From positions 1 to 64,000 of the forward strand of contig CAUQBH010000007.1 in the NCBI GenBank assembly GCA_963516675.1: a DNA stretch of 64,000 nucleotides, given 5' to 3'. Shown here piece by piece: positions 34,591-43,892 of this stretch. Within the stretch, counting starts at the first letter, position 1. The number at the start of each line of letters is the position of its first letter. A model generated the notes under the pieces. That model worked only from the letters and a program-made list of their open reading frames with translations, did not search any database and had not been told where the DNA came from. Source of the stretch: JABCPE02 sp963516675. Lineage in GTDB: Bacteria > Bacteroidota > Bacteroidia > Flavobacteriales > Weeksellaceae. The translations under genes and the position numbers were made by a program.

Positions 34591-36672
34591 TTATTTTACG
34601 ACCCAAGTCATTCCCAGCATGAAATTTCGCCCTGCCTGCGGGAAATAATAGGCGGCTCCATCATAGACATGTCCTTTGGTCATGTACATTCTATTGAGGA
34701 GGTTATTGAGGTTGAAATAAAGATTCAGTTCGTGATGTTTTAGGTTCAGTTTATAACCAGCCAAGAAATCCAAAAGATTGTAATCAGGAATTGCAAGGGT
34801 CTGTGTATTATCTAGATACTGTCCGCTGACAAATTGGTTTTGAATACCGAAATTAAAGTTTTTCAGCTGATAAGACACGCCGATATTGCTGATGAATTTC
34901 GGAGAAAGAGCAATGTCCGTAGTTCCCAAATTTTCCAGCTGCCCGCCATTTTTCACATGAAAATTAAGGTTTTTGTTTTCACTCCAAGTTGCATTAGCCA
35001 AAATTTGGATGTTTTTGATAGGTTTTAGATTAAAGCCAAATTCCACGCCTCTTCTGAAAGATTTTCCTGAATTTTCTCTGATGAAAGCGCCTGTGTTATC
35101 GATTTTACCACTGAAAACCAGTTGGTTATTATAGTGCATGTAGTAGAGGTTCGCAAAAACAGAGAAGAATTTTCCGCTTTTTTCCAGCCCTAGCTCAAAG
35201 TCGTGGAGTGTTTCGTGCTGGATATCATTTTTAGAAATAATGTCCTTTCGGCTGGGTTCTCGGTGAGCCAGTGCGTAGGAGAAATAGATTTTTCCGTGGT
35301 TAAAATTAAAGTTAATTCCCGTTTTTGGGTTTAGGAAATTAAATACTCGGCTGAAATCGCCTCCTTCTCCTTTGAAATATTCTAAGACTCTGGCGTTATG
35401 GTAGATATGTCTAAATTGTAAATCTCCAAAAAGCTCAAATTTATTCAAAGAATAAATGAATTTTCCGAAGAAAGAAAGGTCATTTTTCACCGAATGATTG
35501 CGGTAATATTCATGCTCGAAAGGAATCTGTGGTAGCCCAAACGCCGAGCTCATATTCCCGAAATGTTTTCCGTGGTATTGGTTTCCTGCTCCGCCGAGGT
35601 TGATTTTCAGGTTGTTATACTTTCCATAAATATGCGCAACCATTCCATAAAAATCATTGTCCAGCCATTTTTTTCTGATGAGGTCTGTTTTTACGATTCC
35701 AGAATTGAGAATATTGTATTTCTCGGGTCTTTGGTCTTGTTTGTAGTTTTCGTAGAAGCCTTTTCCTTTGGTGTAATGAAGGGTTGTTTCCAAATCCCAA
35801 TGATTGCTAATGTTTTGATTTAGAATGAGATGATAGTGGTTTTGTCGGTAATTGTCCGTTTCGTTATCGTAGAATTTTATGATATTTCCACCTTGGTAGA
35901 TTGCTCCAGAGGAATTGAATTTTCGGTTGATTTTATAAGTATTTTCATCTATTCCGTTCCATGATTGGTAAGTTTTTTCCTTGCCGCCGAAAGCCAAAAA
36001 TTTTAGTTTCGTTTTTTCAGTTTTGAATAAAGCGGTGATGTTGTAGGACTGTAGGTCAGAGGTCGCCCTGTCTATGTATCCATCTGATTTTATGATGGAA
36101 TATCTCGCCATGATGGAGAATTTGTTTTGAAGAAAATTCCCTGTTCCAGCCTCGAAAGAGTGTTTTCTGGTATCAAAAGAACCATAGGACTGGTCGGTTC
36201 GGAAGTATGGCGTTTCTTCTGGGTTTTTGGTAATGATATTTACACTCGCCCCGAAAGCCGCCGCCCCATTGGATGTGCTTCCCACACCTCTTTGAATCAA
36301 AATTTGAGAGGCTGAACTGGCTAAATCGCTGACATTTACGAAGAAAGTCCCCTGCGATTCGCTGTCGTTGTACGGAACGCCGTTCATCATCACATTGATA
36401 GAAGTCCCTGCCACGCCCCGAATTCTAAAATCCGAATAGCCTACTCCGTTCCCAGTGTCCGATGAGGAGAGGACAGAAGTCTGATTTTTGAGAAGCATAG
36501 GAAGGTCTTGCCCGAGGTTTTTCTGGGCTAAATTTTCCACACGGATGATTTCTTTGGTGATGGGAAGCCGTTTGGTGAAATTAACCGCTTCGATTTCTTT
36601 AACTTTGGCAGAGTCTGCCTGTGCGTAGGACATAGAGCTAGCGCATAGTCCTAAATAAATAATTCCTTTCAT
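34591..36672 (-). CDS. TonB-dependent receptor under a TPP riboswitch, predicted thiamin uptake
   Basis: 693 residues. Short signal peptide (GIIYLGLCASSMSYAQ), plug domain with FRIRGVAGTSINVMMNGVPY and IQRGVGSTSNGAAAFGASVN, then a barrel ending in aromatic/hydrophobic strands (MLGMTWVVK). No CarboxypepD domain and no SusD partner. The ligand is predicted from the thiamin-pyrophosphate riboswitch in its leader (36750-36818): TPP-controlled TonB receptors are known in Bacteroidota and are assigned to thiamin or precursor import. No thiamin inner-membrane transporter (PnuT) or thiamin kinase gene lies next to it in this window. Confidence 0.88.
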   Translation of the reverse strand: MKGIIYLGLCASSMSYAQADSAKVKEIEAVNFTKRLPITKEIIRVENLAQKNLGQDLPMLLKNQTSVLSSSDTGNGVGYSDFRIRGVAGTSINVMMNGVPYNDSESQGTFFVNVSDLASSASQILIQRGVGSTSNGAAAFGASVNIITKNPEETPYFRTDQSYGSFDTRKHSFEAGTGNFLQNKFSIMARYSIIKSDGYIDRATSDLQSYNITALFKTEKTKLKFLAFGGKEKTYQSWNGIDENTYKINRKFNSSGAIYQGGNIIKFYDNETDNYRQNHYHLILNQNISNHWDLETTLHYTKGKGFYENYKQDQRPEKYNILNSGIVKTDLIRKKWLDNDFYGMVAHIYGKYNNLKINLGGAGNQYHGKHFGNMSSAFGLPQIPFEHEYYRNHSVKNDLSFFGKFIYSLNKFELFGDLQFRHIYHNARVLEYFKGEGGDFSRVFNFLNPKTGINFNFNHGKIYFSYALAHREPSRKDIISKNDIQHETLHDFELGLEKSGKFFSVFANLYYMHYNNQLVFSGKIDNTGAFIRENSGKSFRRGVEFGFNLKPIKNIQILANATWSENKNLNFHVKNGGQLENLGTTDIALSPKFISNIGVSYQLKNFNFGIQNQFVSGQYLDNTQTLAIPDYNLLDFLAGYKLNLKHHELNLYFNLNNLLNRMYMTKGHVYDGAAYYFPQAGRNFMLGMTWVVK

Positions 36673-36749
36673 TCTTTCAATAATTTTTTAGTTAAACAAT
36701 TTTGAGAATAAAAGGATGCGAAAAAATAAGAGAACACAATCGTGCCTAA

Positions 36750-36818
36750 ACACTTCCCTAAACAGCATTACCTGTTCAGGTTCATTGGGTATGATCTCAG
36801 CCTTTTACAGCACCCCTT
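36750..36818 (-). promoter_or_regulatory. TPP riboswitch (THI element)
   Basis: Reading the minus strand, the conserved TPP aptamer pieces occur in order: GGGGTGCT, GGCTGAGATCATACCC, TGAACCTG, ACAGGTAATGCTG and AGGGAAGTG. The CTGAGA and GGGAAGT signatures with ATACCC are diagnostic. A loose outer helix can form between GCC-AGC-AAA upstream and TTT-A-GGC downstream. About 77 bases separate it from the ATG and no T-run terminator is seen there, so control of translation start is more likely than attenuation. Confidence 0.92.
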
Positions 36819-36828
36819 TTTGCTGGCG

Positions 36829-36836
36829 CAAAGATA
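36829..36836 (-). promoter_or_regulatory. -7 element of the riboswitch-controlled receptor gene
   Basis: Minus-strand TATCTTTG followed by C; the expected transcription start falls just before the riboswitch aptamer. Confidence 0.65.
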
Positions 36837-36928
36837 TTAAATCTAGAATAAAATCTGAAAAATAGTGACATTTAATATCGTAAAATCAAATTCCAAATAA
36901 GGGTGTCTACTAATTCAAAATAATATTA

Positions 36929-36936
36929 TACTTTTG
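36929..36936 (+). promoter_or_regulatory. -7 element of topA
   Basis: TACTTTTG followed by C, 14 bases before the topA ATG, giving a very short leader. Confidence 0.6.
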
Positions 36937-36950
36937 CAAAAATTTTTGGT

Positions 36951-39455
36951 ATGGCAAAAAATTTAGTAATCGTAGAGTCTCCTGCAAAGGCAAAAACTAT
37001 TCAAAAATATTTGGGTAAGGATTTTGAGGTGAAATCTAGTTTTGGACACATCAGAGACCTTCCTAAAAAAGGTATGGGTATCAATTTGGAAGATTTTACG
37101 CCAGATTATGAAATCTCTGCTGATAAGAAAAAAGTAGTGGCTGAGCTGAAAGCAGCATCTAAAAAAGCTGAAACAGTGTGGCTGGCTTCCGATGAAGACC
37201 GCGAAGGAGAGGCTATCGCTTGGCATCTTGCACAAGAGCTAAAACTAAAATCCGAAAATACCAAACGAATAGTTTTCCACGAAATTACTAAAAATGCAAT
37301 ACTAAAAGCAGTAGAAAACCCAAGAGAAATAGACCAAAATTTGGTCAATGCTCAGCAGGCAAGAAGAGTTCTTGACCGAATAGTGGGTTTTGAGATGTCG
37401 CCAGTCCTTTGGAAGAAGGTAAAACCAGGGCTTTCGGCTGGGCGTGTCCAGTCCGTAGCGGTGCGGCTCATCGTAGAAAGAGAAAAGGAAATCAGGGAGT
37501 TTAAGCCCATTCCTACTTATAAAGTGGAAGGCGTTTTTACCAACCTTGAAAAACAAGAAATTTCTGCAAAACTAAAGAAAGATTTTACCAAAGAACAAGA
37601 TGCGGAGAACTTTCTAAATCAAGTTCAAAATATTGATTTTAAGGTTCTTAATATAGATGTAAAACCTGCGCAGCGTTCGGCATCGGCTCCTTTTACCACT
37701 TCTACATTACAGCAGGAAGCGAGTAACAGGCTGGGATATGGCGTAACAACGACGATGCGTGTGGCACAGAGACTCTATGAAGAGGGATACATTACCTATA
37801 TGAGAACGGACTCTGTGAACCTTTCTCAGGAGGCAATAAATGCAGCTAAAAGCCAGATTTTAAAAGAATTTGGTGAGGAGTATTCTCAGCCAAGAAACTA
37901 TGTGACCAAATCGGCATCTGCACAGGAAGCCCACGAGGCGATTCGTCCAACGGATTTTGGAGTGAAATCCATCGGAGATGCCCAGCTGAACAAGCTTTAT
38001 CAGCTTATATACAAACGAACATTAGCCAGCCAAATGGCGAATGCTAAACTCGAAAAAACCATAATAGAAATAGGAAATCCAGAGTTACCGCAGCATTTCG
38101 AGGCGCAGGGAGAGGTTATTGTTTTTGATGGTTTCCTTCGTGCTTATGGTATCTATAAAAATGAAGATGAAGAGCAGGAAGATGGAGACAAAATATTACC
38201 AAAAGTAAGTGTAGGCGAAGCTTTGGTGTATAAAAAAATCACAGCTGTAGAAAAATTCAGCCGTCCAGTGTCTCGTTTTACAGAAGCAGGTTTGGTGAAA
38301 AAACTGGAAGAATTAGGCATCGGAAGGCCGTCTACTTATGCGCCTACGATTCAGACAATTCAGAACCGTGAGTATGTAGACAAGCGCGAAATAGAACCAA
38401 AGGAGCGTGAGATAGTAAAGCTTACTTTGACAAAAACAGGATTGAAAAAAGAAATCCTAACGGAGAAATTCGGAGGAGATAAAAATAAATTTGTCCCAAC
38501 AGATATAGGAATTGTCGTAAATGACTTTTTGACAACTAATTTCAATGAAATATTGGACTATGGTTTCACTGCAAAAGTGGAGGAAGATTTTGACCAGATA
38601 GCCAGAGGAGAAGAAAAATGGAAAGATGTTCTCAAAAACTTCTATAGTAGTTTTCACCCAAAAATAGAGGATGTAGGCGAGAATGCAGATAGAGCGACAG
38701 GAGAGCGGCTGCTGGGACAAGACCCTAAAACAGGCAAAAATGTTTATGCTCGAATTGGGCGTTTTGGGCCGATGGTTCAGATAGGAGAAACAGACAGCGA
38801 TGAAAAGCCTATTTTCGCATCACTGATGGCGACTCAAAATATCGTTACCATTACTCTGGAAGAGGCGCTGGAACTCTTTAAAGTGCCGTTTGATTTACAA
38901 GACTACGAAGGAAAAACTGTTACGGTAGGAGTAGGGCGTTTTGGGCCATATGTGAAATGGGGCGAGGCGTTCATCAGTCTTCCAAAGGGAGAAAATCCGC
39001 TTTCGGTGGACTATGACAGGGCAGTAGCCATCATAGAAGAAAAGAAAAAGGCAGATGCGCCAGTGGCTTCTTATAAGGGAGAACCTGTTACCAAGGGAGT
39101 AGGGAGATTTGGGCCGTATCTGAAATATCAGGATATCTTCATCAATGTGCCTAAAAAATATGATTTTGAAAATCTATCCCCAAAAGATGTAGAAGAACTC
39201 ATCGAAGCGAAGCTCGATAAGGAAGCCAACCGCTATATCCAGCAGTGGGAAGAAGAAAAAATATCCATAGAAAATGGGCGATGGGGGCCTTTTATAAAAT
39301 TTAAAAAAGCAAATTTCAAGATTCCTAAAAAACAGGATGACACTAAATATACGCCAGAGGAACTGAAAGATATTTCCCTAGACCAAGTGAAAAAGTGGAT
39401 TTTGGAGCAGGACAAAACAGTTTTTGCAGAGAAAAAAACAGCAAAGAAAAAATAA
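36951..39455 (+). CDS. topA: DNA topoisomerase I
   Basis: Type IA enzyme relaxing negative supercoils. 834 residues. Toprim domain with IVESPAKAKTIQKYLG (6-21) and SDEDREGEAIAWH; active-site Tyr near 283 in GYITYMRTDSVNLS. The C-terminus lacks the tetracysteine zinc fingers of E. coli TopA and instead has four topoisomerase C-terminal repeats, each with GRFGP or GRWGP (at about residues 601, 663, 721 and 774), then a Lys-rich tail. This is the usual Bacteroidota form. Confidence 0.97.
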   Translation: MAKNLVIVESPAKAKTIQKYLGKDFEVKSSFGHIRDLPKKGMGINLEDFTPDYEISADKKKVVAELKAASKKAETVWLASDEDREGEAIAWHLAQELKLKSENTKRIVFHEITKNAILKAVENPREIDQNLVNAQQARRVLDRIVGFEMSPVLWKKVKPGLSAGRVQSVAVRLIVEREKEIREFKPIPTYKVEGVFTNLEKQEISAKLKKDFTKEQDAENFLNQVQNIDFKVLNIDVKPAQRSASAPFTTSTLQQEASNRLGYGVTTTMRVAQRLYEEGYITYMRTDSVNLSQEAINAAKSQILKEFGEEYSQPRNYVTKSASAQEAHEAIRPTDFGVKSIGDAQLNKLYQLIYKRTLASQMANAKLEKTIIEIGNPELPQHFEAQGEVIVFDGFLRAYGIYKNEDEEQEDGDKILPKVSVGEALVYKKITAVEKFSRPVSRFTEAGLVKKLEELGIGRPSTYAPTIQTIQNREYVDKREIEPKEREIVKLTLTKTGLKKEILTEKFGGDKNKFVPTDIGIVVNDFLTTNFNEILDYGFTAKVEEDFDQIARGEEKWKDVLKNFYSSFHPKIEDVGENADRATGERLLGQDPKTGKNVYARIGRFGPMVQIGETDSDEKPIFASLMATQNIVTITLEEALELFKVPFDLQDYEGKTVTVGVGRFGPYVKWGEAFISLPKGENPLSVDYDRAVAIIEEKKKADAPVASYKGEPVTKGVGRFGPYLKYQDIFINVPKKYDFENLSPKDVEELIEAKLDKEANRYIQQWEEEKISIENGRWGPFIKFKKANFKIPKKQDDTKYTPEELKDISLDQVKKWILEQDKTVFAEKKTAKKK

Positions 39456-39518
39456 TGAAAATGAGAGGAAAAGGTAATGAAATATTTTGCCTTTTTTTCT
39501 TATATATTGAGTAAAGGA

Positions 39519-40589
39519 ATGGATTTACAAGACATTTTTATAAAGCCAGAAAAAATCAGTTGTGAGCATTGGCAGCTGGGAAACACTATTTCTGATGAGG
39601 TTCAGGAAAATGGAGTGGTGCTTATTTTTTGTTCTGATGAAAGAGGGAGCGGAGGAAATGCTGAAATGAAGGATTTCAGCAGGCTTAGAAAAGAATTTTA
39701 TGCCTTGTCATCATTTGATTTTGAAGTTCCTATTTGTGATTTAGGAGAGCTTATTTCGGGTAAAACTCAGGTGGATATGCGATATGTTTTGGAGGAAATC
39801 CTTACATTTTGTTATAATAAAAATGCAGTTCCTGTTGTCATCGGAGGAAGCGTGGATTTGTCTTACGCATTATTTTCAGCATTAAATTTCCATCAGAAAG
39901 GCATTAACTATGCTCATATATCTAATGTTGCTTCACTTTCAAACGAAGGAGAAGAGATTTCGGAGGCGAACTATTTACACAAGATTTTAACGAAAAAAGA
40001 AGCTTCTTTGCGAAATTTTCATCTTTTGGGCTATCAGAGGCATTTGAATGAAATCGCTTTATTAAAGCTGATGAAAGAAGTGGATTTTGATGTCCTTCGC
40101 CTTGCTGATATGATGAATACGACGGAGAGGGCAGAGCCTTTTTTCCGCAGGGCAGATATGGTTACGCTCAACTGTGATGCTGTGGAGAGTTTTTCGGAGG
40201 CTTTTTCTACAAATCCGCAGGTAAATGGATTGAACCGCCGCGAAATCTGTGCCTATATGAAAGAAATAGGACTGAGTGAAAATCTGAAAACTTTTGGGGT
40301 GTTTAATTTTAATGCTGATTCGAAAAATCTTCTAAATCATCAACTTATGGCGCAGATGCTTTGGTATTTGATAGAAGGAATAAATATCCAAAGGACGCAT
40401 CCAAAAGAGCGTAGTTATGATACCTTTGTGGTTTTGATAGACAATAGGAATTTTAGTTTTAAAAGGGATACTTTCAGCGGATTGTGGTATTTTGCGAAGG
40501 GAAATGATGTGAAAAAATGGATTCCTTGTTCTCGTGAAGACTATGAAAACGCTAAGAGAGGCGAACTGAATAAGAGGTTTTTAATTTAA
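39519..40589 (+). CDS. Arginase/formimidoylglutamase-fold protein lacking metal ligands
   Basis: 356 residues from the ATG at 39519 (MDLQDIFIKPEKIS), chosen because it matches the usual N-terminus of the family; an in-frame start at 39477 would add 14 hydrophobic residues. The ureohydrolase fold is recognisable, but the three metal-binding motifs are gone: GGDHS reads GGSVD, DAHxD reads SNVAS, and SxDxDxxDP reads TLNCDAVES. It cannot bind the Mn pair in the usual way, so it is probably not a hydrolase. It follows topA closely and precedes a glycosyltransferase by four bases. Role unknown; Bacteroidota often carry such a paralogue annotated as formimidoylglutamase. Confidence 0.72.
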   Translation: MDLQDIFIKPEKISCEHWQLGNTISDEVQENGVVLIFCSDERGSGGNAEMKDFSRLRKEFYALSSFDFEVPICDLGELISGKTQVDMRYVLEEILTFCYNKNAVPVVIGGSVDLSYALFSALNFHQKGINYAHISNVASLSNEGEEISEANYLHKILTKKEASLRNFHLLGYQRHLNEIALLKLMKEVDFDVLRLADMMNTTERAEPFFRRADMVTLNCDAVESFSEAFSTNPQVNGLNRREICAYMKEIGLSENLKTFGVFNFNADSKNLLNHQLMAQMLWYLIEGINIQRTHPKERSYDTFVVLIDNRNFSFKRDTFSGLWYFAKGNDVKKWIPCSREDYENAKRGELNKRFLI

Positions 40590-40593
40590 GGTT

Positions 40594-41586
40594 ATGAAGA
40601 AAGTTTCCATCATCGTTCCTGTTTATAATGTAGAAAAATATCTTGCAAAATGTCTTGATTCGTTGGTCAATCAGACTTTGGAGGATGTGGAAATCATTGT
40701 CGTAGATGATGGAAGTAAGGACAAATCTAAGCAGATTATAGATGAATTTCAGACCAAATATCCTGATAAAATAAAATCTTTTGTAAAGGAAAATGGAGGA
40801 CTGAGTGATGCGAGGAATTTTGGATTGGATAGGGCGAATGGCGAATATATAGGCTTTGTGGATAGTGATGATTATGTCACAGCGGAGATGTTTGAGGAGA
40901 TGTATTCTCTTGCTCAAAAATATGATGCCGAAATGGTGATCTGTAACCTTCAAAAGGTGGATGAAAACGGAAAAATCCTTCAAAAACTCACTCAAATTCC
41001 CAATATGCCAGAGAAAATAGATTTAGCGAAAAATCTTTCTGTTTTTTCGGATTTGGGATATTTTGCTTGTAATAAACTTTTTAAAAGGGATTTGTTTGAA
41101 AATAAGCGATTTAAAAAAGGAGTACATTTTGAGGATATACAACTTGTCCCACAGCTTTTGTTGAGTTGTAAGACTTTGGCTCAAACTCAGAATTATCATT
41201 ATCAATATCTTGAACGACAGGATTCTATTACGAAAACCCACACAGAAAAAGGTTTAGATTTGTTAAAAGCTGTGAAGGATGTGGAAGAAGTTTTCTATAG
41301 GTCTCAATATTCTAATGAAAAACAAGCATTGAAAGGGTTTTGGATAATGGAGGCGGTTTATTCTTATTTAGCATATTTGGCTTTTGTGAAAGATGATAAT
41401 TTATACCAAAGAATGTCAGCAGAACTAAGAAAATTCATAAAAGAAAGAAAAATATCTTTGATAGAAATTCTTAATTATGAGCGGTTTGGTAAGAATTATC
41501 TCGTATCTTTGCCAATTAAGAAAAAAGTATATTATTTATTGTATTTTTTGAGGCAGGAATGGCTTTTGAGAAAAATACTGAAATAG
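40594..41586 (+). CDS. Family 2 glycosyltransferase
   Basis: 330 residues. GT-A fold with SIIVPVYNVEKYLAKCLDSL at the start, VVDDGSKD, ENGGLSDARNFGL and the metal-binding VDSDDY. Adds a sugar to a lipid-linked acceptor or polymer in surface polysaccharide synthesis; donor and acceptor are not deducible. First recognisable gene of the polysaccharide locus, four bases after the arginase-fold gene; the polymerase gene follows after seven bases. Confidence 0.92.
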   Translation: MKKVSIIVPVYNVEKYLAKCLDSLVNQTLEDVEIIVVDDGSKDKSKQIIDEFQTKYPDKIKSFVKENGGLSDARNFGLDRANGEYIGFVDSDDYVTAEMFEEMYSLAQKYDAEMVICNLQKVDENGKILQKLTQIPNMPEKIDLAKNLSVFSDLGYFACNKLFKRDLFENKRFKKGVHFEDIQLVPQLLLSCKTLAQTQNYHYQYLERQDSITKTHTEKGLDLLKAVKDVEEVFYRSQYSNEKQALKGFWIMEAVYSYLAYLAFVKDDNLYQRMSAELRKFIKERKISLIEILNYERFGKNYLVSLPIKKKVYYLLYFLRQEWLLRKILK

Positions 41587-41593
41587 AGAAAAG

Positions 41594-42724
41594 ATGATAC
41601 ATTTCCTACACCCGGTTTTTACGATACTGACAATAGTTCTGGTGGTTTACAGCTTCTTAGAGGTGAATAATTACAAGAATTATAGTTCTGTGTGGGTGGT
41701 GATTGCTTTTTTGACAATATTTATTGGGTTAAGGTTTTGGATAGGGGCGGATTATGGAATTTACTATAGAGCATATCATGATCTTGGGCAAAAGTTAGAT
41801 ACATCAGATATCCTTAATATGATCATTGAGGGGAAAAAAGAGCTACATATGGAGTGGTTGTATTTGTTTTTTGCAAATGTTACATATGAGGCAGGACTTT
41901 CATTTTATATTTTTACTTTTCTATTAGCAATTGTATCTATTTCGATTAAATATAAGGCCTTTACTGAGCATGCTATATATCCAGCATTTGCGATGTTGTT
42001 GTTTATGTATCCTACATTACTTATTTCCGATGGAGGACAAATGAGGCAGGGGATGGCGATGGGGATACTACTTTTTTCTTTCAGATACATTAAAGAGAGA
42101 AAACTACTCATGTTTTTATTTTTGATGTATTTGGCAATAGGATTCCATACATCAACAACGGTTTTTATTATTGCTTATTGGATTGTATTGATTCCTATGA
42201 ATTCTACTCGAATTTTAGTAGCAGTTCTTATATGTATGGCTTTATCTCCGTTAAAACTATATCAATATTTTTCACTATTAAATACGCTGTCCTCTGTTGA
42301 GTTTTACTCTGGTTATCAAGCTTATGAATCGTTAGATATAGAGAAGACTTCAGTTCGTTTTATTAAGTTGTCAGATTTAGTTTGTATAGTATATACTTAT
42401 TTTTTAGTTGCATATGATAAAGTAGCATGTCAAAAAATTCCATATTATGAATATATGCGAAATATAGGGGTTCTGGGGATATGTTTATACTTTATTTTTA
42501 GATGGAATGATATCTTTGCATCCAGATTAGTGTCCAATTTTCTTATTTATATGCCTATGGTATTAGTAAATATAGTTGCAGCTGTAAGTAATGATAGACT
42601 TAGAAAGTCACTACAATATGTGCTTTTGTTATTTATGACTTTCCAATATTTTGTATATGCTAATCAACATGGATTGAGAGCAGGATATACAATGGAATAT
42701 AGAAATCTTTTATGGTCAGAATAA
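41594..42724 (+). CDS. EpsG/Wzy-type polysaccharide polymerase
   Basis: 376-residue membrane protein with about ten helices. Motifs of the EpsG family: FIGLRFWIGADYGIYYRAY, SDGGQMRQGMAMGILLFSFRYI, and AIGFHTSTTVFI. Likely polymerises lipid-linked repeat units in the periplasm. More AT-rich than the genes before it. Its neighbours (GT2 upstream, initiating transferase downstream) support the role; it is the serotype-defining type of gene, so it is expected to differ between strains. Confidence 0.82.
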   Translation: MIHFLHPVFTILTIVLVVYSFLEVNNYKNYSSVWVVIAFLTIFIGLRFWIGADYGIYYRAYHDLGQKLDTSDILNMIIEGKKELHMEWLYLFFANVTYEAGLSFYIFTFLLAIVSISIKYKAFTEHAIYPAFAMLLFMYPTLLISDGGQMRQGMAMGILLFSFRYIKERKLLMFLFLMYLAIGFHTSTTVFIIAYWIVLIPMNSTRILVAVLICMALSPLKLYQYFSLLNTLSSVEFYSGYQAYESLDIEKTSVRFIKLSDLVCIVYTYFLVAYDKVACQKIPYYEYMRNIGVLGICLYFIFRWNDIFASRLVSNFLIYMPMVLVNIVAAVSNDRLRKSLQYVLLLFMTFQYFVYANQHGLRAGYTMEYRNLLWSE

Positions 42725-42733
42725 AAAAATATT

Positions 42734-43852
42734 ATGAATGAAATAAAACTATTTTTTGGACTAGAAGGGCAAATGTTTTTTCTTGTGAAAATATGTTTTG
42801 TTCTTTTACTTTCTTTTTTGTTAAGTTATAAAGCTATACCTGTAATCATTAGAATTTCAAAAAGTAAAAATCTAATGGATATACCAGGTGATAGGAGTTC
42901 CCATGAGTATAAAATTCCTAATCTTGGTGGGATTGCTTTGTTTTATACAATAGGTATCTGTGCACCGATTTTTGCTTATGAACTATTTGTGCAGTATAGA
43001 TTTTTGTTTCCTGCATTGGTTATTTTGCTTTATATAGGAGTAATGGATGATATTTTGGTGATGAAAGCCTATAAAAAACTGATTGGGCAAATTGTTATTG
43101 CAACGATGATGGTAGTGGGTTCTGATGTCCGAATAAGAAGCTTGTTTGGTTTGTTTGGTATTTATGAATTAGAATATTTTGTAAGTGTATTTTTTAGTAT
43201 ATTCTCATTTATTATACTTATCAATGCATTTAATCTGATAGATGGAATAGATGGGCTAGCAGGAATATTTGCGGTGATTAGTTTTTCTATTTTTGGATTT
43301 AGTTACTATCGTTTGGGAGAATATAATTACCCAATGGTTATTCTTTGTGTGGTGATTATAGGGTCTTTGTTGGGTTTTTTATATTATAACTTATCCAATG
43401 ACTGGCGGCAAAAGATTTTTATGGGAGACACAGGTTCTATGATTATAGGATTTATCCTTGTGTTTACGGCATTTTATTTTATTGATTTATTTATCAGTGG
43501 CGGAGATGCAGTCCCTGTAGGAAGACCAAAATACCATATGGAAACAGCACCTATTATAGCGGCTACTATTTTGATTATCCCTATTATAGATACTTTGAAT
43601 GTTATTATTGTAAGGCTTTTGAATAAAAAATCGCCATTAAGGGCAGATAGAAACCATATCCACCACAAGGTTTTGGATTTAGTTTTTACTCATAAAAAGG
43701 CTACAGCATTTATTATCATCTATTACATGGGAATAGTTTTGGTTACCTATTTTCTGCGTCATATAGATATTAATTTATTATTTTTAGTGGTGCTTAGTTT
43801 AGGTTTTTTTGGGGCATATTTGCCAAATATTATATCAAAAATGAAGAAATAA
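42734..43852 (+). CDS. Undecaprenyl-phosphate GlcNAc-1-phosphate transferase (WecA/TagO family)
   Basis: Starts a lipid-linked glycan by moving a sugar-1-phosphate from UDP-HexNAc onto undecaprenyl phosphate. 372 residues, about eleven helices. MraY-family motifs: MDIPGDRSSHEYKIPNLGG, MDDILVMKAYKK with the Asp-Asp pair, NAFNLIDGIDGLAG, MGDTGSMIIGF, and RNHIHHKVLD. The His-rich last motif is typical of WecA/TagO rather than MraY. Nine bases after the polymerase gene. Confidence 0.92.
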   Translation: MNEIKLFFGLEGQMFFLVKICFVLLLSFLLSYKAIPVIIRISKSKNLMDIPGDRSSHEYKIPNLGGIALFYTIGICAPIFAYELFVQYRFLFPALVILLYIGVMDDILVMKAYKKLIGQIVIATMMVVGSDVRIRSLFGLFGIYELEYFVSVFFSIFSFIILINAFNLIDGIDGLAGIFAVISFSIFGFSYYRLGEYNYPMVILCVVIIGSLLGFLYYNLSNDWRQKIFMGDTGSMIIGFILVFTAFYFIDLFISGGDAVPVGRPKYHMETAPIIAATILIIPIIDTLNVIIVRLLNKKSPLRADRNHIHHKVLDLVFTHKKATAFIIIYYMGIVLVTYFLRHIDINLLFLVVLSLGFFGAYLPNIISKMKK

Positions 43853-43864
43853 TAATAAAAATCA

Positions 43865-43872
43865 TATTTTTG
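43865..43872 (+). promoter_or_regulatory. -7 element of the wza-wzc unit
   Basis: TATTTTTG, 20 bases before the ATG at 43893; suggests export genes can be transcribed apart from the synthesis genes. Confidence 0.5.
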
Positions 43873-43892
43873 TAGAATCAATAATAAAAACG

